A stretch of DNA of 50,974 nucleotides from Deltaproteobacteria bacterium (GTDB lineage: Bacteria > Desulfobacterota > Syntrophia > Syntrophales > UBA2192), in contig JAAYEC010000027.1 in the NCBI GenBank assembly GCA_012728915.1, forward strand, positions 1 through 50,974, read 5' to 3'. The notes under the pieces are model-generated. The model did no database searches. It was not told the DNA's origin and was given only the letters and a program-made list of their open reading frames with translations. Positions 8,186 through 16,718 of the stretch are shown in pieces. The stretch's first letter is position 1. Every line of letters begins with the position of its first letter. Position numbers and translations under genes: made by a program.

Positions 8186-8872
8186 ATGCTGATCGAGACA
8201 GCCGTCACGGCGGGGGCGGGCGCATTGATCTGCCTCGACCGGGTCGCCGTTCAGCTCATGGTTTCCAGGCCCGTCGTGGCCGGTCCGCTGATGGGCCTGA
8301 TCCTTGGAGATGCGCTCACGGGGCTCGTCACGGGGGCCCTCCTGGAACTGCTCTGGATCGACCGCATCCCGGTCGGCTCCCATGTGCCCCCGCACGACAC
8401 CTTCGTGGCGGTCCTCGCAACGGCCGGGGCCGTCCTGACCGCCCCGTCCGGGGCGCCCCCCCCTCGCGAGTTGATTGCCCTGGCGGTCCTCCTGTTTGCC
8501 CCCGCCGCCTGGCTCGGGCAGAGGATGGAGATCCTCCTCCGTCAATGGAACGAGAGGTGGCTGGGCCGGGCCCTCGAGGATGCAAGGGCGGGCGACCCGG
8601 CAAGGCTCTCGCGCCGTCACCTCTCGGCGCTTGCGGGCTACTTCGCGGCATCCCTTTTCTGCCTGACGGCGGGGATGCTCTGCGGGGTTCCGCTGCTCCG
8701 GCTCGTCTATGTCTCCCTGCCGCCAGCGGCGCTCCGGGTCCTGGCGTACGCCTATTCCCTGCTGCCGCTCATCGGGGTGGGCGTGGCTCTCAACACGGTC
8801 AAGCGGCGAGGGACCGTTCCCGTCTTTTGCGGCGTGTTTTTACTGCTTGCGCTTGCCTTGGAATTCCTTTAA
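8186..8872 (+). CDS. PTS mannose/sorbose-type EIIC membrane component
   Basis: 228 residues with about six hydrophobic segments. The N-terminal part (RPVVAGPLMGLILGD, then GALLELLWIDRIPVG) matches the sorbose-type EIIC family. GGGGGAG lies before ATG 8186; the frame is open to an earlier ATG at 8123 that overlaps EIIB. No EIID gene follows, although EIIC normally works with EIID. Either EIID is elsewhere or this is a non-transporting remnant used for signalling. Confidence 0.82.
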   Translation: MLIETAVTAGAGALICLDRVAVQLMVSRPVVAGPLMGLILGDALTGLVTGALLELLWIDRIPVGSHVPPHDTFVAVLATAGAVLTAPSGAPPPRELIALAVLLFAPAAWLGQRMEILLRQWNERWLGRALEDARAGDPARLSRRHLSALAGYFAASLFCLTAGMLCGVPLLRLVYVSLPPAALRVLAYAYSLLPLIGVGVALNTVKRRGTVPVFCGVFLLLALALEFL

Positions 8873-8959
8873 ACACCGGCAGTGAAACAGGTCTGCACGG
8901 CCCGCACCCGCCGTGCAAGGGTGCATCCATGGGATATGCGGATGCGAGACGCTCGAGGC

Positions 8960-9436
8960 ATGGCAGTCGGCGTGGAAAAGGCAGGCGACATCGAGATCGG
9001 GCCGCTGACGGAGGGGGACCTCGACGAGGTCCTGCGGATCGAACGGGCCTCCTTCACAGCCCCGTGGTCCCCCGGCATGTTCCGGCAGGACTTGAACTTT
9101 CCCCTTGCCCGCTGCCTTGCGGCGCGCTGTCCGCAAGGGGGGGGAAAGCCGCTGGCAGGCTACCTCATCTGCTGGTTCGTCGCAGACGAGGTCCACATCA
9201 CGAACCTCGCCGTGAGGAGGGACAGGCGCAACCGCGGGATTGCGGGGCGCCTGGTCGAAGGGGCGCTGAATCTTGCCCGCCAGTGCGGGATGCGGGTCTG
9301 CACCCTCGAGGTCAGGCGGTCCAACGAGGCGGCCAGGGCGTTATACGGGAAGTTCGGTTTCGAGTTTCGGGGCATCCGCCCGGGGTATTACTCCGACAAC
9401 AACGAGGACGCCCTGGTCATGGCCCTGGATCTCTGA
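8960..9436 (+). CDS. rimI: Ribosomal-protein-alanine N-acetyltransferase RimI
   Basis: 158 residues from ATG 8960. This GNAT enzyme transfers acetyl from acetyl-CoA, typically to the N terminus of ribosomal protein S18. FTAPWSPGMFRQDL near the N terminus, the acetyl-CoA loop RRDRRNRGIAGRL and the C-terminal LEVRRSNEAARALYGKFGF are RimI hallmarks. In-frame starts at 8882, 8936 and 8942 also exist and none has a clear ribosome site; 8960 gives the usual length. It precedes the pyrK-pyrD pair. Confidence 0.85.
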   Translation: MAVGVEKAGDIEIGPLTEGDLDEVLRIERASFTAPWSPGMFRQDLNFPLARCLAARCPQGGGKPLAGYLICWFVADEVHITNLAVRRDRRNRGIAGRLVEGALNLARQCGMRVCTLEVRRSNEAARALYGKFGFEFRGIRPGYYSDNNEDALVMALDL

Positions 9437-9513
9437 GCATCGGAGCCGCTCGCGGAGAGCCGGAGGCGTGAAAGAAGCCGGGCAGGCACGGCAGGGAACG
9501 GACGGGGTAGACC

Positions 9514-10347
9514 GTGACCGGACACACGATGGTTACCAGGGAAGACTTGACAGCCGAAATCCTTTCGAACGCGGAGGTGGCTCCCTGCCACTACCTCCTG
9601 GCGCTTGCCGTCAGCCCTGTCTACCGGGATGCCCGGCCGGGGCAGTTCGTGATGCTTCGTCCCGGTGGCCTCGGGATACCATTCCTGGGCCGGCCGCTCG
9701 GGATCTACAGCCTCTCCGGCCATGCGCGCGGGGCACGGATCGAGATCCTGTACCGTGCAGCGGGACGGGGGACGAAGGTCATCTCGACGCGTTGCGAGGG
9801 GGACCGTCTCGAGGTCCTGGGCCCGCTCGGGAACCGGTTCACCTGCTTTCCCGGGATGGATACCGCCGTTCTCGTGGCGGGAGGCATCGGGATTGCGCCC
9901 CTCGTTTTTCTGGCCGAACGGTTGACGACCGGCCCGGCGAAGGACAGGGTGCGGGTCGTCGCCTACATCGGGGCCCGGGATGCGGCGACACTGCTCGGCG
10001 TGGACCGCGTGAGGGCCTTCGGCGCCGAGGTCCGCATCAGCACGGATGACGGGAGCGCTGGCCACAGGGGGCCCGTGACCGAGTTGTTCCGGAATGAAAT
10101 GGGGTCGTTTGACACGGCCAGGACGGGGGTCTTCGCCTGCGGTCCCTATCCGATGCTGAGGCGCATGGGCGAGATCGTCGCGGATCGCCCCATGCCCTGC
10201 CAGGTGCTCATGGAGGAGCGCATGGCCTGCGGCATGGGCGCGTGTCTCGGGTGCACCATCGAGGTGCGAGGGCCCGGGGGACCGGAGTACCGCCAGGTCT
10301 GTACGGACGGCCCGGTCTTCGATCTGCGCGACATCCTGTGGCGATGA
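9514..10347 (+). CDS. pyrK: Dihydroorotate dehydrogenase electron transfer subunit PyrK
   Basis: 277 residues. It carries FAD and a [2Fe-2S] cluster and passes electrons from the class 1B PyrD to NAD. RPLGIYS is the flavin-binding segment and LVAGGIGIAPLVFLAERL the NAD-binding one. The cluster ligands are Cys239, Cys244, Cys247 and Cys263 (ACGMGACLGC and QVCTDGP). GTG 9514 follows a G-rich stretch; ATG 9529 is an alternative. It is next to pyrD, its partner subunit, as in many Gram-positive and Desulfobacterota genomes. Confidence 0.92.
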   Translation: MTGHTMVTREDLTAEILSNAEVAPCHYLLALAVSPVYRDARPGQFVMLRPGGLGIPFLGRPLGIYSLSGHARGARIEILYRAAGRGTKVISTRCEGDRLEVLGPLGNRFTCFPGMDTAVLVAGGIGIAPLVFLAERLTTGPAKDRVRVVAYIGARDAATLLGVDRVRAFGAEVRISTDDGSAGHRGPVTELFRNEMGSFDTARTGVFACGPYPMLRRMGEIVADRPMPCQVLMEERMACGMGACLGCTIEVRGPGGPEYRQVCTDGPVFDLRDILWR

Positions 10348-10349
10348 CG

Positions 10350-10425
10350 AGGAAGGCAAAGGGCGAAGGCTAAAGGCCAAAGGCCAAAGGCGAAGGGCTA
10401 AAGCGAAGAGCGAAGGGCGGAAAGC
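10350..10425. repeat. Degenerate 7-bp tandem repeat
   Basis: About ten imperfect copies of a unit close to GGCAAAG or GCGAAGG follow the pyrK stop and lie in the pyrK-pyrD gap. No start codon or secondary structure of note is visible. I assign no function. Confidence 0.7.
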
Positions 10426-10505
10426 TGCCTGGTTTTTTGCCTGCAACCTGTATCCTGCGGCCCGGGCGCGCGTGCAGGAAGAAGGAAGAAAAAAAGGGGA
10501 TTGCG

Positions 10506-11426
10506 TTGTTGAGACCCCTCACCGAAGTGAAGATCGGCAGCCTGGTCCTGAAAAACCCCGTCATGACGGCATCGGGGACCTTCGGCTACGGCGAGGAGTA
10601 TTCCCCCTACGTCGATCTCAACCGCCTAGGGGCCGTGGTGGTGAAAGGCATCTCCCTGGAGCCCCGCAAGGGGAACCCGCCGCCCCGGATCATGGAGACA
10701 CCCGGCGGGATGCTGAATGCCATCGGTCTGCAGAACGTGGGGGCGAGGGCCTTTGTCACCGAAAAGCTTCCCTGGCTGCGGCAATTCGACACGAAGGTGA
10801 TCGTGAACATCTTCGGCGAGACGCTGGGGGAATATGGCGAGGTGGCCGCCGCGCTGACCGGTGTGCCGGGAATTCACGCCCTCGAGGTCAACATCTCCTG
10901 CCCCAACGTGCAGAAGGGGGGCCACGTCTTCGGCTGCGACCCCGGCGTGTCCGGCGAGGTCACCCGCGCGGTGCGATCGGCCACGGACCTTCCGGTCATC
11001 GTGAAGCTCTCGCCCAACGTGTCCGACATCGCGGAGATCGCCCGCTCCTGCGAGTCCGCGGGGGCCGATGCGCTGTCGCTGATCAACACGCTGCTGGGCA
11101 TGTCCATCGACGTCGAAAGGCGCGTCCCTCACCTCAGGAACATCACCGGCGGCCTGTCGGGCCCCGCCGTCAGGCCCGTGGCGGTCCGCATGGTCTGGAA
11201 CACCGTGAACGCCGTTTCCATCCCGGTCATCGGGATCGGCGGAATAATGGAGGCCGGCGACGCCCTCGAGTTCCTCATCGCGGGGGCGAAGGCCGTGCAG
11301 GTGGGAACGGCCAATTTCGTGAATCCCCGGGTCACGATGGAGATCGTCGACGGGATCGAGGAGTACCTCCTGCGTCATGGCTTCGGCGATGTCAATGAAG
11401 TCATCGGCTCGCTGAAGACGGGATAA
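10506..11426 (+). CDS. pyrD: Dihydroorotate dehydrogenase, class 1B catalytic subunit
   Basis: 306 residues from TTG 10506, normal for the class. It oxidises dihydroorotate to orotate in pyrimidine synthesis, using FMN, and hands electrons to PyrK. Visible features are [14 protein letters not shown] near the N terminus, the catalytic Cys in NISCPNV that marks class 1 enzymes, and the FMN phosphate loop [24 protein letters not shown] (10496-10499) lies 6 nt before TTG 10506, and the protein body starts directly after it ([12 protein letters not shown]). The frame is open further upstream but that part is unlike the family. Confidence 0.92.
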   Translation: MLRPLTEVKIGSLVLKNPVMTASGTFGYGEEYSPYVDLNRLGAVVVKGISLEPRKGNPPPRIMETPGGMLNAIGLQNVGARAFVTEKLPWLRQFDTKVIVNIFGETLGEYGEVAAALTGVPGIHALEVNISCPNVQKGGHVFGCDPGVSGEVTRAVRSATDLPVIVKLSPNVSDIAEIARSCESAGADALSLINTLLGMSIDVERRVPHLRNITGGLSGPAVRPVAVRMVWNTVNAVSIPVIGIGGIMEAGDALEFLIAGAKAVQVGTANFVNPRVTMEIVDGIEEYLLRHGFGDVNEVIGSLKTG

Positions 11427-11480
11427 GGCAGAGGGCAGGGGGAGGTTGTTGTACGCCCCCGTGCCACACGTTCGGACAGG

Positions 11481-12200
11481 ATGGAGCAGACGAAAGAGCC
11501 TGCAGGGACGGTTGACATGGGCAAAGCGGAACGGATCATAGAGGGCGTCTGGCTCGTGGGCGGCCCCAATATCTCCCTCTCCGAGGACGCGACGGTCTTC
11601 GTCATCGACTTCTCAGGCGATCTCGTCATGATCGACGCGGGAGCCGGGCGGAGCGCCCGCACGCTGGTGCGCAACATCGAGGGGGCGGGACTCGACCCGG
11701 CGAAAATCTCCACGGTGATCCTCACGCACTGCCACATCGATCACATCGGTGCGGCGCCCTATTTCCGGGACCGCTTCGGCTGCAGGCTGGCCGCCCACGA
11801 GCTGGACGCCCGCGCCATCGAAGAAGGCGACCCGGTCCTGACGGCCGCCAACTGGTACGAGACGGACTTCCCCCCCACCCCGATCGACATCCGCTTCAAG
11901 GCCGACCACGAGATCCTGCGGTACGGCAGCGAGGAGCTCCACCTGCTTCATACGCCCGGCCACACACCGGGTTCCCTGTCCGTCTACCTCGACCGGGCGG
12001 GCAGGAGGGTGCTCTTCGGCCAGGACATCCACGGCCCCTTCCTGCCCAGCTTCGGCTCCGACGTGGGCCGGTGGCGAAAATCCATGGAACAGCTGCTCGC
12101 CCTCGAGGCCGACATCCTCTGCGAAGGCCACTTCGGGATCTTCCGGACGAAGGAACAGGTCCGGACGTACATACAGAATTACATGAGACAATATTCGTGA
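11481..12200 (+). CDS. Metallo-beta-lactamase fold hydrolase
   Basis: 239 residues. The metal site motif THCHIDHIG is complete, with further His ligands in HTPGHTPGSL, the bridging Asp in FGQDIHG and the last His in CEGHFG. The family covers glyoxalase II-like thioesterases, lactonases and others, and the substrate cannot be read from sequence. ATG 11481 follows ACAGG; a second ATG at 11517 is possible. It is convergent with dinB, and a GC-rich hairpin (12248-12266) with a pyrimidine-rich tail between them may end both transcripts. Confidence 0.85.
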   Translation: MEQTKEPAGTVDMGKAERIIEGVWLVGGPNISLSEDATVFVIDFSGDLVMIDAGAGRSARTLVRNIEGAGLDPAKISTVILTHCHIDHIGAAPYFRDRFGCRLAAHELDARAIEEGDPVLTAANWYETDFPPTPIDIRFKADHEILRYGSEELHLLHTPGHTPGSLSVYLDRAGRRVLFGQDIHGPFLPSFGSDVGRWRKSMEQLLALEADILCEGHFGIFRTKEQVRTYIQNYMRQYS

Positions 12201-12247
12201 AGAAAGGCCTCGGAAATACAGAAGAAGGGTATCGGGGAAAAAGGGAA

Positions 12248-12266
12248 GCCGGGCCCGGTCCCCGGC
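12248..12266. terminator. Possible terminator between convergent genes
   Basis: GCCGGG (12248-12253) pairs with CCCGGC (12261-12266) across a 7-nt loop. It is followed on plus by CTTCTATCGTTCTTCC. It sits between the MBL-fold gene and dinB, which face each other. There is no long T run, so confidence is modest. Confidence 0.4.
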
Positions 12267-12269
12267 CTT

Positions 12270-13337
12270 CTATCGTTCTTCCCCGGCCCCTGAGCCCCGA
12301 ACCCGGTCCTCCGCTTTTTCCAGGTTGCTGACCCGCACCCCGATCAGTCTCACCCGTTTTTTCAGCTCGACCTTCTTGAGGCACTCGAACGCCGTGCGGC
12401 GGACCGTTTCCTCCGAGTCCGTCGGCTCCTTGAGGCTGATGGAGCGCGTGTGCGTCTCGAAGTCGCTGAAGCGGATCTTCAGCGTCACCGTGCGTCCCCG
12501 GTATCCGTCCTGATGAAGGGCCGCGACGACGTCCTTGGCGGCTTCCGCCGTCGCCCGGGCGATGGCCTGCCAGTTGCGGACGTCCGACGCGAATGTCGTC
12601 TCACGGCTCATCGAGCGCGGCTCCCAGTGGGTGACCACGAGGCGGTCGTCGATGCCTCTCGATGCGTCGTAGAGGCCGCGGCCCCAGGATTGGCCGAACT
12701 CCTCCGTCAGCCGGCCGAGCGGCAGGGCGGCGATCTGCCCGATGGTCTCGACGCCGATCCGCTTCAGGTGGGCCTCCGCTTTTGGCCCCACGCCCGGGAG
12801 CTTCCGTGCCGGCAACGGCCAGATCCGGGGCGGCACGTCCTCCTCGGACAGGACCGTCAGGCCGTCGGGTTTCTGCAGGTCCGAGGCGATCTTGGCCAGC
12901 AGTTTGTTGGGGGCGATCCCGATCGAGCAGGTCAGTCCCGTCTCGTCAAGGATCTGTTTCTTGATCTCGGCGGCGATCTCCCGGGACGGACGGTCGATCC
13001 CGGAGAGGTCGAGATAGGCCTCGTCGATCCCGACGTCTTCCATGGCGGGGCTGAACCGCTGCAGCACGGCCTTGAAAAGAACGGAGTAGCGCAGGTACTC
13101 ATCGTAATCCACGGGCAGGAAGACGGCCCGGGGGCAGAGCCGGTACGCCCTGCGAAGCGGCATGGCCGAATGGATTCCGTACTTTCGGGCCTCGTAGGAT
13201 GCGGTGGCCACGACCCCCCGGCTCGCCGGGTCGCCGCCCCCGCCGATCACGACGGGTTTGCCCCGCAGGCCGGGGTTTCGCCTTTCTTCGACGGCCGCGA
13301 AGAAGGCATCCATGTCGAGGTGCAGGATGCGTCTCAT
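12270..13337 (-). CDS. dinB: DNA polymerase IV (Y family)
   Basis: 355 residues, the usual length. Translesion polymerase, often induced by DNA damage. HLDMDAFFAAVE at the N terminus carries the first catalytic Asp (residue 8), and DVGIDEAYLDLSG carries the second Asp-Glu pair. SIGIAPNKLLAKIAS and the helix-hairpin-helix segment KLPGVGPKAEAHLKRIG follow, then the little-finger domain. The start at 13337 gives the canonical N terminus. A -10 box lies only 10 bp upstream, so the mRNA would have almost no leader. No LexA-like box was recognised. Confidence 0.95.
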   Translation of the reverse strand: MRRILHLDMDAFFAAVEERRNPGLRGKPVVIGGGGDPASRGVVATASYEARKYGIHSAMPLRRAYRLCPRAVFLPVDYDEYLRYSVLFKAVLQRFSPAMEDVGIDEAYLDLSGIDRPSREIAAEIKKQILDETGLTCSIGIAPNKLLAKIASDLQKPDGLTVLSEEDVPPRIWPLPARKLPGVGPKAEAHLKRIGVETIGQIAALPLGRLTEEFGQSWGRGLYDASRGIDDRLVVTHWEPRSMSRETTFASDVRNWQAIARATAEAAKDVVAALHQDGYRGRTVTLKIRFSDFETHTRSISLKEPTDSEETVRRTAFECLKKVELKKRVRLIGVRVSNLEKAEDRVRGSGAGEER

Positions 13338-13347
13338 GGCGGAAGGG

Positions 13348-13376
13348 ATTATAGGAAATCGCGGGGGTGAATGCAA
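13348..13376 (-). promoter_or_regulatory. Promoter of dinB, close to leaderless
   Basis: On the minus strand: TTGCAT (complement of 13371-13376), 17-bp spacer, and a perfect TATAAT (complement of 13348-13353). Only 10 bp separate the -10 box from the ATG, so transcription would begin within about 0-5 nt of the start codon. Confidence 0.6.
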
Positions 13377-13478
13377 AAACCAAAAGATCGATGAGGCGGC
13401 GATGGAAAAACTCCTTTTCATTGCCTGCCATTGGGTGTACATAGGAACCCGTTTGACTGCACCAGGGGGGGAGCGTCC

Positions 13479-13898
13479 ATGAAATCCTACCGCAGGGAGC
13501 TGTGGTTCAACGTGCCGGCCCGGATGGGCTTCGTGAACATCACGCCCCAGGTCGAATCGTGCCTGGCCGAAAGCGGCATCCGGGAGGGTCTCGTCCTCGT
13601 CAACGCCATGCACATCACGGCGTCGGTGTTCATCAACGACGACGAGCCGGGGCTTCACAGGGATTACGAGGAGTGGCTGGACGGCCTGGCCCCCCACGAG
13701 CCGGTCTCGCGCTACCGACACAACCGGACGGGTGAGGACAACGGCGATGCCCACCTGAAGCGCCAGGTCATGGGCAGGGAGGTCGTCGTGGCCGTGACGG
13801 GAGGACGGCTCGATTTCGGTCCCTGGGAGCAGATCTTCTATGGGGAGTTCGACGGCCGGCGCCGCAAGCGGGCGCTGGTGAAGATCATCGGGGAGTAA
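13479..13898 (+). CDS. YjbQ / UPF0047 family protein
   Basis: 139 residues, the family length. The conserved core is present: [19 protein letters not shown], then [19 protein letters not shown], and the C-terminal [18 protein letters not shown]. Members have weak thiamine-phosphate synthase activity in E. coli, and their true role is not settled. ATG 13479 is preceded by GGGGGAG. The gene is divergent from dinB. Its upstream region contains GTGTACATAGGAAC, a sequence shared with the leader of the tyrosine kinase gene near 48378. Confidence 0.85.
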   Translation: MKSYRRELWFNVPARMGFVNITPQVESCLAESGIREGLVLVNAMHITASVFINDDEPGLHRDYEEWLDGLAPHEPVSRYRHNRTGEDNGDAHLKRQVMGREVVVAVTGGRLDFGPWEQIFYGEFDGRRRKRALVKIIGE

Positions 13899-14030
13899 CG
13901 GGGGCCGGACCCCGGAGGAAAACGACGAGGAGGGCCTCCGTCGTCTCCCGATACCCGGTTCTTGCGCGGCTCGAACTCGCGGGGGATGTCGCCTCAACCC
14001 GGCAATGCTGTTCTTCAAGGAGGGTGAAGG

Positions 14031-16070
14031 ATGGAGAAGGTCTTTTTCCCGGCAAGCGTCGTTGTCTTCGGGGTTTCCGCGTCACCCGCCAATCTGGCCC
14101 GCAACATCGTCCTGAACCTTCAGCGCTTCGGCTTCAAGGGGGCCGTCTACGCCGTCGGCAAGGACGGCGGCGAGGTCAACGGCGTGCGCATCCACCCGAC
14201 GGTCGACGACGTCCCGGCCGTCCCGGAGCTGGCCGTTTTCCTGCTGCCCGCGCGGTACATCCCCGGGGCGGTCGAGGCCTGCGGGCGCAAGGGCATCCGG
14301 CGGGTCATCATCGAATCGGGCGGGTTCGGCGAGTTTGCGGATGAGGGACGCGACCTCGAAGATGAGGTCCTCAACATCGCGAGGCGGTGGGGCATGCGCG
14401 TCGTGGGACCGAACTGCATCAGCATTGTCAACCTGGAAAACGGTCTTGCCCTGCCTTTCGTGCCCCTCGACGACCGGGAGGTGCGGAAGGGCCACATCTC
14501 GATCGTGGCCCAGAGCGGAGGGGTTGCGATCGACTGCATGCGCCTGCTCTCCTACGAGAACCTCGGCGCGAGCAAGCTCATCAGCATGGGCAACAAGCTC
14601 GACGTCAACGAGAACGATTTCATCGAGTTTCTGAATGCCGACCCCGACACCCGTGTCATCGGGTGCTACCTGGAGAACGTGGCCGACGGCGCCCGGCTGA
14701 TGCGGCTGGCGGGCCGGACGGACAAGCCGCTCGTCGTCCTGAAGGCCAACACGAATCCCGTGAGCCACCGGGCGGCGCAATTTCACACGGCGGCACTCGC
14801 CGGGGACGACGAGGTCGTCACGGCGGCCTTCCGCCAGGCCGGGATCCATCGGGTCCAGAACCTCTCCGAGATGATGGAGTGCTTCAAGGTTTTTTCGCTT
14901 CCCGTCATCAAGGGGCCGCGGCTGGCCGTGCTGGGCCGCTCGGGGGGGCAGGCCGTCCTGCTGGCTGACGCGGTGCACCGTTACGGGTTCGAACTCGCCG
15001 CGCTCTCCGATGATTTCTTCGGCCATGTCAGGCAGCATCTCCGGGCCGGCGTGATCCGCATGTCCAACCCCCTGGACATGGGGGACATCTTCAACATCGA
15101 CTCCTACGCGGGGATCGTGGAGAAGGCCCTGTCCGAGGACGGGGTCGATGGGGTCGTCTTCAGCCATGCCTACGTGGCCAGCCTGGAGGTGGCGCCGTCG
15201 AAGCGTCTTCTCGGGGCCTCCCTCGAATTGGCCCGCCGATACGGCAAGCCTGTCATCCCCTGCATCATCCCGGACAGGCACGCATGGTTCTCCGTGAAGG
15301 AGGACGCCAAGGCCTTTCTGTTCGAGGACGTCGATCTGGCGATGAAGGCCCTGTCCCGATCGCTGCGGCACCACCGTTTTCATTCTGAACGGAAGGCGAG
15401 GGTGCCGGGGGAACCCGCGCGCACCCGCAGGAAGGCCGCCCTGCCCGGGGGATTCATGGGCCCGCTCGAGGCCTTCTCGCTTCTGGGCGCCTACGGTGTG
15501 CCCGCCGCCGCCTCGGCTGCCGTTGCCTCCGTCGGAGAGGCCGTCAAGGCGGCGCGCCGGCTGCGGTACCCCGTGGCGCTCAAGACGGCCGATCCCGGCG
15601 TGCTGCACAAGACGGAGAAAGGCGGGGTGGCCCTGGGCATCCGGTCCGAGGCGGAGCTGCGGAAAGCCTGTCGGGCCATGAAGGCCGGACGCTTCCTTGT
15701 CCAGAAGATGGCGCCGGCGGGCACCGAGGTCATCATCGGGGCCCGCAGGGACAACGAGTTCGGCCACGTGCTTCTCTTCGGCCTCGGCGGGATTTTCGTC
15801 GAGGTCCTGAAGGACACGGCCTTGAGGGTCGCCCCGCTGTCGGCGAAAGAGGCCGTGGCCATGGCGCTGGACATCAAGGCAGCGGCCCTGCTGAAGGGGT
15901 TCCGGGGCGGCGGGGCGCTCGATGTGAAGGCGCTCAGCCGTTGCATCGCCGGCGTCTCCAGGCTCCTGGCGGATCACCCCGAGATCGGCAACATTGACAT
16001 CAACCCGCTCATCCTCTACGGTAAGGGGCAGGGCTGCATCGCAGTGGACGCCAAGATAGAAGTCTCATAA
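14031..16070 (+). CDS. ADP-forming acyl-CoA synthetase (acetate-CoA ligase type)
   Basis: 679 residues, a single-chain fusion of alpha and beta parts. It interconverts acyl-CoA, ADP and phosphate with acid, CoA and ATP, conserving energy in anaerobes. An N-terminal CoA-binding Rossmann domain (from SVVVFGVSASP) leads to succinyl-CoA ligase-like domains. The phospho-His is probably His252 in AAQFHTAALAGDDEVV. The C-terminal ATP-grasp part starts near residue 470 (FSLLGAYGVP) and includes GGIFVEVLKD and GNIDINPLI. AAGGAGG lies 7 nt before the ATG. The preferred acid (acetate, other short acids or aryl acids) cannot be told. Confidence 0.88.
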   Translation: MEKVFFPASVVVFGVSASPANLARNIVLNLQRFGFKGAVYAVGKDGGEVNGVRIHPTVDDVPAVPELAVFLLPARYIPGAVEACGRKGIRRVIIESGGFGEFADEGRDLEDEVLNIARRWGMRVVGPNCISIVNLENGLALPFVPLDDREVRKGHISIVAQSGGVAIDCMRLLSYENLGASKLISMGNKLDVNENDFIEFLNADPDTRVIGCYLENVADGARLMRLAGRTDKPLVVLKANTNPVSHRAAQFHTAALAGDDEVVTAAFRQAGIHRVQNLSEMMECFKVFSLPVIKGPRLAVLGRSGGQAVLLADAVHRYGFELAALSDDFFGHVRQHLRAGVIRMSNPLDMGDIFNIDSYAGIVEKALSEDGVDGVVFSHAYVASLEVAPSKRLLGASLELARRYGKPVIPCIIPDRHAWFSVKEDAKAFLFEDVDLAMKALSRSLRHHRFHSERKARVPGEPARTRRKAALPGGFMGPLEAFSLLGAYGVPAAASAAVASVGEAVKAARRLRYPVALKTADPGVLHKTEKGGVALGIRSEAELRKACRAMKAGRFLVQKMAPAGTEVIIGARRDNEFGHVLLFGLGGIFVEVLKDTALRVAPLSAKEAVAMALDIKAAALLKGFRGGGALDVKALSRCIAGVSRLLADHPEIGNIDINPLILYGKGQGCIAVDAKIEVS

Positions 16071-16161
16071 TAAGGGGCCCTTCCCGCGTTTTTTCTCCCA
16101 TTCCTCAATGCCGCAAGGCGGCGTGTTTTTTGCACATTCCGATTTTTTGCGGAGGTGTTTC

Positions 16162-16713
16162 ATGAGGTGGCGGCTCATCCGGCTCATCCTTGCCTGCGGG
16201 CTCTGCGCCTGGCTGGCGGCGTGTGCGGGGGGGGGCGGGGCGTCCGGGCCCGAAGCGGCGCTCTCGCAGTATGTCTCGGCCTGCCTCGAGGGGCGCTACG
16301 AGGATGCGTGGCAGCACCTCAGCGCGGCGGACCGCGAGCAAAAGCCCCTCGAGGCCTACGTCGAGGAGAGAAAGGATCCCGGCACCCTGCTTGCCAGAAA
16401 CCTGGGCAGGTTCATCAGCCACGACATTCGGGACATCGAGCGGGTGAATGAACACTGCGCCCGCGCCACGGTGGACGTCTGTATCCCCGATTTCCGCGCC
16501 ATTGTCGGCGAGGTGTCCGGCGCCATGGAGGCGGCCGCGTGGCCCGAAGGCGCCCTCGACAACGTGTCCTTCGTGCGCCGCCATGTGGGGTCCTTCGAGC
16601 GGAAGTACCAGGAACAGGGCATACCGAAACGAACGGTTCGGGAGACCATCCTGCTCGTCCGGGAGAACGGGCAGTGGAAGGTCAGCGCCGGCTGGGGCCG
16701 CGGGAGAGACTGA
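16162..16713 (+). CDS. Predicted lipoprotein of unknown function
   Basis: 183 residues from ATG 16162. The N terminus is a lipoprotein signal: MRWRLIRLILACG, then the lipobox LAAC with Cys near residue 20, followed by a Gly-rich linker. The mature part (EAALSQYVSACLEGRYEDAW, then ending GQWKVSAGWG) resembles NTF2-like or DUF4878-type small domains, but I cannot assign it firmly. GGAGGTG sits 6-7 nt before the ATG. It ends 5 bp before the phosphate transporter gene and is probably cotranscribed with it. Confidence 0.75.
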   Translation: MRWRLIRLILACGLCAWLAACAGGGGASGPEAALSQYVSACLEGRYEDAWQHLSAADREQKPLEAYVEERKDPGTLLARNLGRFISHDIRDIERVNEHCARATVDVCIPDFRAIVGEVSGAMEAAAWPEGALDNVSFVRRHVGSFERKYQEQGIPKRTVRETILLVRENGQWKVSAGWGRGRD

Positions 16714-16718
16714 AAGCC

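Noticed and set aside
13338-14018. N-terminal extension of dinB by 227 residues
   Set aside because: It runs opposite the YjbQ-family gene, has no motifs, and the canonical DinB start at 13337 has its own promoter.
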